Shown here: positions 1 to 8,125 of the stretch, piece by piece
Numbering within the stretch: position 1 is the stretch's first letter
Layout: each line of letters begins with the position of its first letter
Source of the DNA: an uncultured Clostridia bacterium
GTDB lineage: Bacteria > Bacillota > Clostridia > Oscillospirales > Acutalibacteraceae
Reading direction: 5' to 3'
NCBI GenBank assembly: GCA_946500295.1
Contig: CAMMVF010000004.1
Location: forward strand, 1 to 64,000
DNA length: 64,000 bases
The notes under the pieces: model-generated
Told to the model about the DNA's origin: nothing
Database searches by the model: none
The model's input: the letters and a program-made list of their open reading frames with translations, nothing else
Program-made: the position numbers and the translations under genes

Positions 1-92
1 CGGCTTTGCCGAACAAGAGGGGGAAGCCTGCAAGAGAGGCTTCCCCATAAAAGGGAATTGTCGCAAGTTACTAATTGCGGCAACCCTCTTTA
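1..92. repeat. Right end of a MITE-like hairpin element (cut by window edge)
   Basis: This stretch is nearly identical to 1382-1470, the right half of the element at about 1159-1475. It holds a strong hairpin (GGGGAAGCCT, short loop, AGGCTTCCCC) and a second one formed by CGCAAGTTACTAATTGCG. The copy diverges slightly at its outer end (GCGGCAACCCTC against GCGACAGTCCCA). No protein is encoded. It is read as the end of a second, partly visible copy of the same non-coding repeat. Confidence 0.75.
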
Positions 93-105
93 ACTATATA
101 TCCCA

Positions 106-119
106 CACGATTTATCGTG
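106..119. promoter_or_regulatory. Inverted repeat, candidate autoregulatory operator
   Basis: CACGATTTATCGTG is a perfect 6-bp inverted repeat with a 2-bp centre, about 45 bp before the XRE regulator start. A half site, ACGATAAAT, recurs near 140-148, between the palindrome and the ribosome binding site. Placement suggests autoregulation by the downstream helix-turn-helix protein; that is inference. Confidence 0.45.
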
Positions 120-163
120 AATTTTAATAGAATAAACTCGTACGATAAATCTGAAGGAGGGAT

Positions 164-409
164 TTGGTGAGAACAAAGGAAGCTATTGCGGCGAGAATAA
201 TTGAGCTTTGTAATCAGCGCAAAATTGCCGTTAATGCTTTAGCTAATATATCAGGAGTACCTCCCTCGACTATCTACAGTATGCTCAATCAAAAGAGCAA
301 AAATCCCGGCGTGGTGTCAATCAAGAAAATCTGCGATGGATTAGATATATCTGTACGTGAATTTTTTGACAGCGATTTATTCGACGACAAAGAGCAGGAG
401 ATAGAATAA
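164..409 (+). CDS. Small XRE-family transcriptional regulator
   Basis: An 81-residue protein that is almost entirely one Cro/C1-type helix-turn-helix. Residues about 10-65 give the five-helix pattern, with VPPSTIYSML as the recognition-helix region, SVREFFD as the usual closing helix, and a short acidic tail. The start is GTG at 164, preceded by a strong AAGGAGG. A perfect inverted repeat at 106-119 and a half site near 140 lie in the leader, so autoregulation is likely. A hairpin terminator follows. It is a stand-alone gene between a repeat element and a lipoprotein gene. Its targets are unknown. Confidence 0.85.
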   Translation: MVRTKEAIAARIIELCNQRKIAVNALANISGVPPSTIYSMLNQKSKNPGVVSIKKICDGLDISVREFFDSDLFDDKEQEIE

Positions 410-433
410 ATTCTTACAGAATTGATTAATGAT

Positions 434-468
434 AAAAGGTCAGACTCAGCTTTGAGCCTGACCTTTTT
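434..468 (+). terminator. Rho-independent terminator after the XRE gene
   Basis: AAAGGTCAGACTCA pairs with TGAGCCTGACCTTT across a short loop with one mismatch, and is followed by T residues. It ends the XRE transcript. Confidence 0.8.
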
Positions 469-627
469 CGATTGTTTTTATAGAAAATAAATTATATTAT
501 GGCAAAGCAATAATTACTAAATTTAACTAATGGGCAGGCATATTCGATTTTAGAGGAGCTAAAAAATAAAAGTGCGGTTGATTGATATAATGTTAGCAAA
601 TTTATTAATATAACTTAAGGTTATATA

Positions 628-655
628 TTGACAAAACTATATATTCAAGTATAAT
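628..655 (+). promoter_or_regulatory. Sigma-A type promoter of the lipoprotein gene
   Basis: TTGACA (628-633) and TATAAT (650-655) are separated by 16 bp in an AT-rich region, about 40 bp before the start at 697. Apart from this promoter, nothing was recognised between 469 and 696. Confidence 0.75.
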
Positions 656-696
656 GAAGATATAATATAAAGTGAAAAATATAAAAGGTGTAAGAT

Positions 697-1122
697 ATGA
701 AAAAACTGTTTTTAGTTCCTAGCCTTCTGCTCGTAATCGCACTTGCCTTTACGGGCTGTGGCGGTGGCAAGGATTATAAATCGACAATATATGTGACCGA
801 CTGCAAGACAGACGAAATTGTTTTGCAGCTTGAGCCCGAGGACGATGAGGAAAAGGCAAGGCTTTTGCTCGATGCTGCAACCATAAGCTCGTCTGATGCG
901 GTAACAATCTCAAAGGACGAGCCGGATTACTCAATGCGCCTTGTTGACCAAAGCGGAGCGAATCAGCCCGACTCTTATTGCAATTTCTATATTGTCGGCG
1001 AAGACCTCTATGTTCAGTGGGACGCAGAAAAGATGAAGGATTCAAATCCTGAAGTTGATTCTACTATCAATAAATGCAGTAACCTCACGGCTGAGGAATT
1101 TCTCGATGCCGTCAATGAATAA
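697..1122 (+). CDS. Small secreted lipoprotein of unknown function
   Basis: A 141-residue protein with a clear lipoprotein signal: Lys-Lys start, a hydrophobic stretch (residues 4-18) and a lipobox ending FTGC with Cys21 as the lipidation site, followed by a Gly-rich linker. The mature part is acidic and about 120 residues long, with a single Cys in the SYCNFYIV segment and another in NKCSNL. AAAGGTG lies before the ATG and a good promoter before that. I do not recognise the family. It stands alone between the XRE gene and the MITE-like element, so neighbours give no clue to function. Confidence 0.8.
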   Translation: MKKLFLVPSLLLVIALAFTGCGGGKDYKSTIYVTDCKTDEIVLQLEPEDDEEKARLLLDAATISSSDAVTISKDEPDYSMRLVDQSGANQPDSYCNFYIVGEDLYVQWDAEKMKDSNPEVDSTINKCSNLTAEEFLDAVNE

Positions 1123-1158
1123 ACATCAGGCGCAGACTGCCGAAATCTTAATAGACAG

Positions 1159-1475
1159 AAAAAAGGGGCTGTCGCATTAAAAAGCCGATAAGTAACTGAA
1201 AAGTTCTCAAATTTTAGCTTGGAACTGATTATAACAAACACAGGGCAGTAAAACGTAGGTTGTTAAAGTTTAGCTCAAGCCTTTTTAAAGGCTTGCGGTT
1301 TCCAAAGGCAGAGCCTTTGGTCGCCGTCCGCAGACGGCGAAATCCCCTTGCGTTTAAGCGCTCGGCAGGGGGTGAATTGTTCGGCTTTGCCGAACAAGAG
1401 GGGGAAGCCTGCAAGAGAGGCTTCCCCATAAAAGGGGATTGTCGCAAGTTACTAATTGCGACAGTCCCATTTTTG
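1159..1475. repeat. MITE-like non-coding element with terminal inverted repeats
   Basis: The left end AAAAGGGGCTGTCGCATT and the right end AATTGCGACAGTCCCATTTT are imperfect inverted repeats. Inside are several palindromic blocks: AAGCCTTTTTAAAGGCTT near 1278, a CGCCGTCCGCAGACGGCG block near 1323, CGGCTTTGCCG near 1382, and the GGGGAAGCCT hairpin near 1402. The right part recurs at 1-92. Both strands are open in one frame, but those frames lack ribosome binding sites and have no protein-like content. This fits a small non-autonomous element or a mobile terminator-like repeat. No target duplication could be assigned with certainty. Confidence 0.65.
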
Positions 1476-1491
1476 TAATTTATAAATATTG

Positions 1492-2784
1492 TTATGCTTG
1501 GCTGTTTGATTCCTTAATCTCTTTTTCAAGATTTTCCTTAGCCACTGCGAGCATTAGCTTTATTCTGTTTTCCTGGTTTACCCTCGGTGCGCCGGGGTCG
1601 TAGTCTATGGCTACGATATTCGCCCTGTCGTCTATTGATTTTATCTTCCTTATCATGCCCTTGCCGCAGATGTGGTTAGGCAGACAGCCGAAGGGCTGGG
1701 TGCAGACAATGTTCGGGTAGCCTGTCTCTGTCAGCTCGAGCATCTCGGCAGTCAAAAGCCAGCCTTCACCCATCTTGCTGCCGTAGCCGATTACGCCCTT
1801 GACAAGCTCCTTGGTGTGCTTGTACTGACCGGGCGGGGTGAAGCCATATTTTTTGGTAGCCTCTATCATCATGGTTTCCATGCTCTCAAGATAATCATAG
1901 AGCACCTTTATAACCTTATATTTTATCTTACTGCCGCCGTAGAGCTTTATATCCTCCAAGCGGTTGTCAACCTTGAACAGGGCAAAGCCCATAATTCCCG
2001 GAACGCAGACCTCGCAGTCCTGATCGGCTAAAAATTGCTCCAGATTATTGTTGCCAAGTCTGGCGTATTTTACATAAATCTCGCCGACTACCCCGACCTT
2101 TACCTTTGGTACGCGGTTGAGCTTCAGCTCGCTGAAATCCTTTGCTATTTGCTCAAGTATGCCCTTTTGCTCCTTAGCGGCGAAGCCGTTTCCGTTTTTA
2201 AACATCTCCGTCAGCTTGTCGCTCCAGGAATCAACCAGCTTCATGCTCTCGCCCTTGTTTACCTCGTAGGGCTTAGTCTGGTTGCTAAGACACATCAGGG
2301 TGTCGCCGTATACCAAGGCGGCTACAAGCCTTCTTATCATCGGCAGAGTGAGGGAAAAGCCGCTGTTTTTCTCAAGACCGGAGAGGTTGAGCGAAATAAC
2401 CGGAACAAATTCCAGCCCGGCTTTTTTAAGCCCCTTTCTCAGCAGATGAATGTAGTTTGAAGCGCGGCATCCGCCGCCCGTCTGGGTTATCATCAACGCG
2501 GTCTTGTGCACGTCGTACTTGCCGCTTTGAAGCGCATGGATAAATTGTCCGATTACAAGCAAAGCCGGGTAACAGGTGTCGTTGTGTACGTATTTTAGCC
2601 CGACCTGAGCAATTTCAGGACCTTCGGTGTCCAAAAGCTCGGTCTTATAGCCGTACATATCAAATACGTTTCTCATCAGCCGAAACTGAATCGGCGCCAT
2701 CATCGGCAGGAGTATGGTGTATTCCTCCTTCATCTCCTTTGTGAAGAGAAGTCTGCCGCTTTTATCGTATTCTAATTTTGCCAT
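1492..2784 (-). CDS. Acyl-CoA dehydratase activase-related protein, C-terminal part (COG3581-like)
   Basis: This 430-residue protein resembles the C-terminal third of the very large 2-hydroxyacyl-CoA dehydratase activase-like proteins of Clostridia. Conserved Cys-containing segments are visible: NDTCYPALL (about 70), TGGGCRASNY (about 103) and CTQPFGCLPNHICGKG near 365-380, consistent with an iron-sulfur or dehydratase-like fold. GGAAGG lies before the ATG. It starts 32 bp after the 970-residue partner gene, in the same direction, so the two form an operon and are probably a split version of one chain of about 1400 residues. The substrate is unknown. No dehydratase subunit genes of the HgdAB type are adjacent. 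Confidence 0.8.
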   Translation of the reverse strand: MAKLEYDKSGRLLFTKEMKEEYTILLPMMAPIQFRLMRNVFDMYGYKTELLDTEGPEIAQVGLKYVHNDTCYPALLVIGQFIHALQSGKYDVHKTALMITQTGGGCRASNYIHLLRKGLKKAGLEFVPVISLNLSGLEKNSGFSLTLPMIRRLVAALVYGDTLMCLSNQTKPYEVNKGESMKLVDSWSDKLTEMFKNGNGFAAKEQKGILEQIAKDFSELKLNRVPKVKVGVVGEIYVKYARLGNNNLEQFLADQDCEVCVPGIMGFALFKVDNRLEDIKLYGGSKIKYKVIKVLYDYLESMETMMIEATKKYGFTPPGQYKHTKELVKGVIGYGSKMGEGWLLTAEMLELTETGYPNIVCTQPFGCLPNHICGKGMIRKIKSIDDRANIVAIDYDPGAPRVNQENRIKLMLAVAKENLEKEIKESNSQA

Positions 2785-2816
2785 TGATATCCTTCCTTTG
2801 AAGCTATGAGTTGCGG

Positions 2817-5729
2817 TTATTTATTCTCTCTCTGTTCAGCCACAGCCGCCAGCAGGCTTCTTATCCTGATTTTGACTGCGCCGAGGTTTGTAATTTCGTC
2901 AATCTTTATTTGAGTGTAAATCTTGCCCTCGCTCTCGAGTATTCCCCTGACCTCGTCGGTTGTGATAGCGTCAACTCCGCAGCCGAAGGAAACCAGCTGT
3001 ACCAGATTCATGTCCTCTCTGCCGGCTATATACTTAGCGGCTGCATAAAGACGGGAGTGGTAGGTCCATTGATTCAAGACAGTGGTGGGGAATTTCTCTA
3101 CTCGGCAGCTGACAACGTCCTCCGAAACTATTGCACAGTTAAAACCGGAAATCAGCTTGTCAATGCCCTTGTTTATCTCGGGGTCAACGTGGTAGGGCCT
3201 GCCGGCAAGAACAATGATCTCCTTGCCCTTTGCTTCTGCTTCGGCAATTATCTTCTCGCCTCTGTCCCTGATTTTTGCCATGTGCCTGTCGTATTCGGCG
3301 TAAGCCGCCTTTGCGGCAGCCTTGACTTCCTTCAGGCTGATGCCATCGAAATATTTGCACAACATCTCATGGGCTTTTTTGGGGAAGTCCTTCTTGCGGT
3401 GGATTCCGAGGTATTCCTTTATAAACGTAACCTTTTTAATGTCCTTCATGTTTGCGCCGATAACCTCGGGGTAGTAGGCGACTACGGGGCAGTTATAGTG
3501 GTTGTCACCGAGCTTTTCATCCAGGTTGTAGGACATACAGGGGTAGAATATTGTATCAATTCCGCTGTCTATTAAAGTCTGTATGTGACCGTGTACAAGC
3601 TTGGCAGGATAGCAAACGGTGTCCGAGGGTATTGTCTGCTGACCCTTAGCGTAAAGCTTGCGGTCGGAGATGGGGGAGGCGACCAGCTCAAAGCCTAGGC
3701 TGGTGAAAAAGCTGTGCCAAAACGGCAGAAGCTCGTACATATTAAGAGCCATCGGAACTCCGATTTTGCCTCTTTTTCCGGGTATGGGCTTGTAGCTTTT
3801 TAAAAGCTCCAGCTTGTAGTCGTAGATATTAAGCGTCTTGTCGGGAGTGCGCTTTGTTATCGGGCGTTCACAGCGGTTGCCGCCGATGAACTTCCTTCCG
3901 TCTGCAAATTTATTTACGGTCAGTCGGCAGTTGTTTTGGCAAAGTCCGCAGTTAACCACCGTGATTTCATGCTTAAAGTTTTTAAGGTCGTCAGTCTTAA
4001 GTATGCTGCTCTTTTGTACTCCCTTTCTCGACTTTGCGTACAGCGCAGCGCCATAGGCTCCCATCAATCCCGATATGGTCGGGCGGACTACCTGAGTATC
4101 CATTTCCTTTTCAAAGGCTCTCAAAACAGCGTCGTTTAAGAATGTACCTCCCTGTACCACTATCTTCCGTCCCAGCTCTGAGGGTGAGGAGGCTCTGATT
4201 ACTTTATAAAGCGCATTTTTGACTACGCTTATAGAAAGACCTGCCGATATGTCCTCTATGGTCGCTCCGTCTTTTTGAGCCTGCTTTACCGAGCTGTTCA
4301 TAAATACAGTACAGCGGGAGCCGAGATCAACAGGCTGCTTTGCAAACAGTCCGAGCTTTGCAAAATCCTCCATTGAGTAGCCGAGGGCGTTTGCAAAGGT
4401 CTGTAAAAACGAGCCGCAGCCGGAGGAGCAAGCCTCGTTTAAAAACAGATTATCTATCGCTCCGTTGTGAATCTTAAAGCATTTTATATCCTGCCCGCCT
4501 ATGTCGATTACAAACTCCACGTCAGGCATGAACTTTTTAGCCGCTGTCAGGTGGGCGATAGTCTCTACAATGCCGTAGTCGTAGCAGAAGGCGTTTTTGA
4601 TGATTTCCTCGCCATAGCCTGTTGCGGCGCAGGCGGCAATATCCAAATCGGGAGCTATCGAGTAGATTTCCTCTAAAAATTCCTTTATAAGAGGTACGGG
4701 GTTTCCAGAGTTAGGCTGGTACTTGGAGTAGAGAATTTCGCCGCTTTCTCCCATTACAACGCTCTTAACAGTTGTCGAGCCTGCGTCCGTGCCTATATAG
4801 GCTCTGCCCTTGTAGCCCTCAAGCTTACCCATATCAACCGATGCGCGGCTGTGGCGGCGGGTGAAATGCTCGTATTCCTCTTCGTTTTCAAAAAGCGGCT
4901 TGTTAAAGGCGAAGTTTCCGCTTCCACTGTAGTGGCTTACAGCTTCTATCACCTTGTTAAAATCAATCGTGTTCTCAGCGCACAGCGCAGCGCCCGAGGC
5001 GACAAAGTAAAGTGAATTTTCGGGGCAGATACCCTCGGTGCCCAGCACCATGTCAAACCTTCTGCGCAGCCTGCTCATAAAGGTCAGAGGACCGCCGAGG
5101 TAAACAACCTTTCCCTCAATTTCACGTCCCTGAGCAAGACCGGCAACAGTCTGGTTTACCACAGCGGCGAAAATACTCTCGGCTATGTCGCTCTTTCTTG
5201 CGCCCTGATTCAGTAGTGGCTGGATATCGGTTTTTGCAAAAACGCCGCAGCGGCTGGCTATGGTGTAGGTTTTTTCGCTCTGGGCGGCGAGCTCGTCCAT
5301 CTGCTCGAGCGGCACGTCCAGCAATGTCGCCATCTGGTCGATAAACGCTCCGGTGCCGCCTGCGCAAGAGCCGTTCATCCTGACCTCCATACCTCCTGTG
5401 AGGAAGAGTATCTTTGCGTCCTCTCCGCCAAGCTCTATGATTACGTCAGTGCCGGGAATGAAGGTGTTCGCCGCTACTCTGGTGGCATATACCTCCTGAA
5501 CAAAGTCAATCCCGCATTTATCCGCAACACCCATGCCCGCCGAGCCTGAAATGGCTACAAGCGCATTTTCCACACCGTCAATCTCTTTTCTGACGCGGGT
5601 TAAAATTTCCGCAATCTTGCTGGTTATCTGTGAGTAATGCCTTTCGTATGTGCTGTAAATAATTTTGTTGTTTTCGTCCAATGCAACACATTTTACTGTT
5701 GTTGAGCCTATATCCAAGCCGATTCGCAA
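2817..5729 (-). CDS. 2-hydroxyacyl-CoA dehydratase activase, duplicated BcrAD/BadFG ATPase plus DUF2229
   Basis: The 970 residues contain two ASKHA-fold ATPase modules in tandem. Module one (1-260) begins IGLDIGSTTVKCVAL and has GSCAGGTGAFIDQM and ASRCGVFAKTDIQ, whose Cys residues match the cluster ligands of HgdC-type activators. Module two (about 310-570) repeats the plan with GTDAGSTTVKSVV, EACSSGCGSF and GSRCTVFMNSSV. The rest (about 590-970) has CGLCQNNCRL and a DUF2229/HgdB-like part. HgdC-type proteins use ATP to drive one-electron transfer to a dehydratase. The family is often one chain of about 1400 residues; here the last third is the next gene. The first gene of a two-gene operon; the upstream region is AT-rich. 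Confidence 0.85.
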   Translation of the reverse strand: MRIGLDIGSTTVKCVALDENNKIIYSTYERHYSQITSKIAEILTRVRKEIDGVENALVAISGSAGMGVADKCGIDFVQEVYATRVAANTFIPGTDVIIELGGEDAKILFLTGGMEVRMNGSCAGGTGAFIDQMATLLDVPLEQMDELAAQSEKTYTIASRCGVFAKTDIQPLLNQGARKSDIAESIFAAVVNQTVAGLAQGREIEGKVVYLGGPLTFMSRLRRRFDMVLGTEGICPENSLYFVASGAALCAENTIDFNKVIEAVSHYSGSGNFAFNKPLFENEEEYEHFTRRHSRASVDMGKLEGYKGRAYIGTDAGSTTVKSVVMGESGEILYSKYQPNSGNPVPLIKEFLEEIYSIAPDLDIAACAATGYGEEIIKNAFCYDYGIVETIAHLTAAKKFMPDVEFVIDIGGQDIKCFKIHNGAIDNLFLNEACSSGCGSFLQTFANALGYSMEDFAKLGLFAKQPVDLGSRCTVFMNSSVKQAQKDGATIEDISAGLSISVVKNALYKVIRASSPSELGRKIVVQGGTFLNDAVLRAFEKEMDTQVVRPTISGLMGAYGAALYAKSRKGVQKSSILKTDDLKNFKHEITVVNCGLCQNNCRLTVNKFADGRKFIGGNRCERPITKRTPDKTLNIYDYKLELLKSYKPIPGKRGKIGVPMALNMYELLPFWHSFFTSLGFELVASPISDRKLYAKGQQTIPSDTVCYPAKLVHGHIQTLIDSGIDTIFYPCMSYNLDEKLGDNHYNCPVVAYYPEVIGANMKDIKKVTFIKEYLGIHRKKDFPKKAHEMLCKYFDGISLKEVKAAAKAAYAEYDRHMAKIRDRGEKIIAEAEAKGKEIIVLAGRPYHVDPEINKGIDKLISGFNCAIVSEDVVSCRVEKFPTTVLNQWTYHSRLYAAAKYIAGREDMNLVQLVSFGCGVDAITTDEVRGILESEGKIYTQIKIDEITNLGAVKIRIRSLLAAVAEQRENK

Positions 5730-6053
5730 GGGTGATCCCTCCTAAAGATGCCTAAGTCTGTTTATACTTATTCCAATGTGTTATTATATTATATATGACC
5801 GCTGTTTTAATTCTTTTCTATAATTAAATTTACATCATCCCGATAATTATGCACCTTTTTCAACACAGTGTCAAGATGCAATTTCTACCCATATTTTACG
5901 TTTCTTGTCAACATGCTGAAAATTAAATTTTGACAAATGAAAATAATATCGAATCTTCTTGATAAATTTCAGAGTTTTGAACAGTTTACAGTAAGTTTAC
6001 AACTTCTGAGGCAAGTTTTGCTGCAATATTTTAGTTATGCAAATTTTTATATA

Positions 6054-6082
6054 TTGACAAATTTGAATTTGGGAGCTAAAAT
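6054..6082 (+). promoter_or_regulatory. Promoter of the T-box-ilvB-cimA transcript
   Basis: TTGACA (6054-6059) and TAAAAT (6077-6082) are 17 bp apart, so transcription would start about 25 bp before the T-box. The preceding stretch 5730-6050 is AT-rich and holds the divergent upstream region of the activase operon; no gene is seen there. Confidence 0.75.
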
Positions 6083-6111
6083 TAATATCAGTTAAATATT
6101 TTCAAAGGCTT

Positions 6112-6362
6112 TGACAGGGAAGAGTACGGAGGATAAGCTTTTTAAGAGAGCTGCCGGTCGGTGTGAGGCAGTATAGCCCCAAAGGAAAATCACCCTTGAG
6201 TTGTCCGCTGAAGTGTAATCGTAGGCGTGAACGGAGTCCCACCGTTACAGGGGAAGGCATTCGGCTTATGCCCGATGCTGTGAGCGGCTCAAATGAGCAA
6301 GCAAAGTGGTACCACGGAAGTATATTTCGCCTTTGCAATCGTTAGATTGCAAGGGCTTTTTT
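6112..6362 (+). ncRNA. T-box riboswitch, predicted isoleucine (AUC specifier)
   Basis: The leader has the hallmarks of a T-box: AAGAGAG and GGTGTGAGGCAG in stem I (6143-6170), a specifier-loop-like segment GGAAAATCACCCTTGAG around 6184-6200, and the near-universal AAAGTGGTACCACGG at 6303-6317. This is followed by a terminator (CCTTTGCAATC, loop, GATTGCAAGGG, T run, about 6330-6362). The codon in the specifier position reads ATC at 6189-6191, giving isoleucine. Uncharged tRNA-Ile should pair with the UGG bulge, favour the antiterminator and turn on ilvB and cimA. The T-box call is firm; the amino acid is inferred from loop position and pathway. Confidence 0.92.
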
Positions 6363-6422
6363 ATTGCCCGTTGGCAGTAAGTGGTATTGTGTGTAATTCA
6401 AATTAAAAGGGCAGGGATTAAA

Positions 6423-8084
6423 ATGAAGTTAAATGGGTCTGATATTATTGCAGAGTGTTTGCTCGAACAGGGAGTAGATACGGTGTTCGGCTATCCCGGA
6501 GGGGCGGTGCTGAATATTTACGACGCTCTGTACAAGTACAGCGATAAAATCAAGCATATTCTCACGGCGCACGAGCAGGGAGCATCACACGCAGCCGACG
6601 GCTATGCCAGAGCTACCGGAAAAACAGGAGTGGTGATAGCTACCTCCGGCCCTGGCGCTACTAATCTGATTACAGGGCTTGCCACAGCGAAGATGGACAG
6701 CTCTCCCGTTGTAGCCATAGTCGGGAATGTGACGAGGGATTGTTTGGGGCGTGACAGCTTCCAGGAGGTGGACATCAAGTCCATTGCAGCGCCGGTAACT
6801 AAGAAGAGCTTTCAGGTTATGAGTATCGAGGAGCTTGCCGATACAATCAGGGAAGCTTTCCATATAGCAAATTCCGGCAGAAAGGGTCCGGTGCTCATAG
6901 ATGTTCCCAAGGATATAACGGCGGCTGTTACCGAGTATGATAGTGCGAAGCCTGTTTCCGATAAGCCGTATGTAAAACCGAATAATGATATACAAAAAGC
7001 CTGTGAGCTTTTGAGAAATTCATCCCGCCCCTTTATTTACGCAGGAGGCGGAATAATTAGCAGCAATGCCGCCGATGAGCTTCTGGCTTTTGCCGAAAAA
7101 ATTGACGCACCCGTTTGCTGCTCGTTGATGGGCATAGGCGGTATGCCGGCTGACCACGAGCTCTATTTCGGCAACCTCGGTATGCACGGAATGTACTCCA
7201 CGGGCATGGCGACGCTGAACGCAGACTGCATAATAGCCTTGGGAGCGAGATTTTCCGACCGTGTGGCAGGAGACCGAGAGCGCTTCGGTGAGAACGCCAC
7301 AATCATCCATTTTGATATTGATGAAAACGAAATCGACAAAAATGTCAAGACCGACTGCGCTATAATAGGAGATATCAAGTCAACCCTTGCAGAACTTACC
7401 GCATCAATTGAACAGCTCGAACATAGGCAGTGGCTAAATCAGCTCAGGCAGTGGCAGAAAAACGACGATGTATATTCCGGCAGCGATTACCCGACGCCGC
7501 AGCAGATTCTAGGTGTGGTGAACGAAATGAAAGATGACAATGACATAATTACAACAGATGTCGGTCAGCACCAGATGTGGACTGCTCAGCTTTGCTCCTT
7601 TAATAAGCCGAGAACATTTTTGACCTCGGGCGGACTTGGGACTATGGGCTTTGGAATGGGAGCGGCCATAGGTGCCTCAATCGGCTGTGATAAAAGCAGA
7701 GTTACACTGATAACAGGCGACGGCAGCTTCCACATGAATTTAAATGAGCTTGTCACCTTGAAAAGCTACAATCTTCCCGTTGTAGTCTGTGTAATGAACA
7801 ATATGGTTTTGGGAATGGTCAGACAGTGGCAAAAACTCTTTTACGGCCACCGCTTTTCTCAGACAGATCCTCACAGGGCTACCGACTTTGCCGCAGTGGC
7901 AGAGGGGTTCGGAGTAAAGGGCTTTACAGTAACTCGACCGGAGCAGATAGAGCCTGTGCTCAAGGAGGCTTACAGCTTAAATGCCCCTGTTGTAATCGAC
8001 TTTCATATATCCCCCGATGAAAACGTACTGCCGATGATTCCCCCGGGAAAAACGGCAGAGGATATGATAATGGAGCTTGACTAA
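6423..8084 (+). CDS. ilvB: Acetolactate/acetohydroxyacid synthase, large (catalytic) subunit
   Basis: A ThDP-dependent enzyme that condenses pyruvate with 2-oxobutyrate or a second pyruvate, the first common step of Ile/Val/Leu synthesis. The 553 residues show the N-terminal pyrimidine domain with GYPGGAVLNIYDALY and the catalytic Glu in TAHEQGASHAADGYA, a central FAD-type domain, and the C-terminal diphosphate motif GDGSFHMNLNELVTLKSYNLPVV reduced to its core GDG...NN. An in-frame extension to 6381 exists, but the ATG at 6423 follows AGGGAT and matches the family N-terminus. It is under T-box control and is followed 41 bp later by cimA. No regulatory subunit gene (ilvN) is present in the window. 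Confidence 0.95.
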   Translation: MKLNGSDIIAECLLEQGVDTVFGYPGGAVLNIYDALYKYSDKIKHILTAHEQGASHAADGYARATGKTGVVIATSGPGATNLITGLATAKMDSSPVVAIVGNVTRDCLGRDSFQEVDIKSIAAPVTKKSFQVMSIEELADTIREAFHIANSGRKGPVLIDVPKDITAAVTEYDSAKPVSDKPYVKPNNDIQKACELLRNSSRPFIYAGGGIISSNAADELLAFAEKIDAPVCCSLMGIGGMPADHELYFGNLGMHGMYSTGMATLNADCIIALGARFSDRVAGDRERFGENATIIHFDIDENEIDKNVKTDCAIIGDIKSTLAELTASIEQLEHRQWLNQLRQWQKNDDVYSGSDYPTPQQILGVVNEMKDDNDIITTDVGQHQMWTAQLCSFNKPRTFLTSGGLGTMGFGMGAAIGASIGCDKSRVTLITGDGSFHMNLNELVTLKSYNLPVVVCVMNNMVLGMVRQWQKLFYGHRFSQTDPHRATDFAAVAEGFGVKGFTVTRPEQIEPVLKEAYSLNAPVVIDFHISPDENVLPMIPPGKTAEDMIMELD

Positions 8085-8125
8085 TTTTCAGGTTTGAATA
8101 ACTGTTTTGTAAAAGAGGTATGGCT

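Noticed and set aside
1260-1478. Open frames on both strands of the hairpin element
   Set aside because: They result from palindromic, stop-poor DNA; no binding site and no recognisable protein.
2811-3575. 254-residue plus-strand frame in the activase operon
   Set aside because: Antisense to the strongly conserved activase gene, with no ribosome site.
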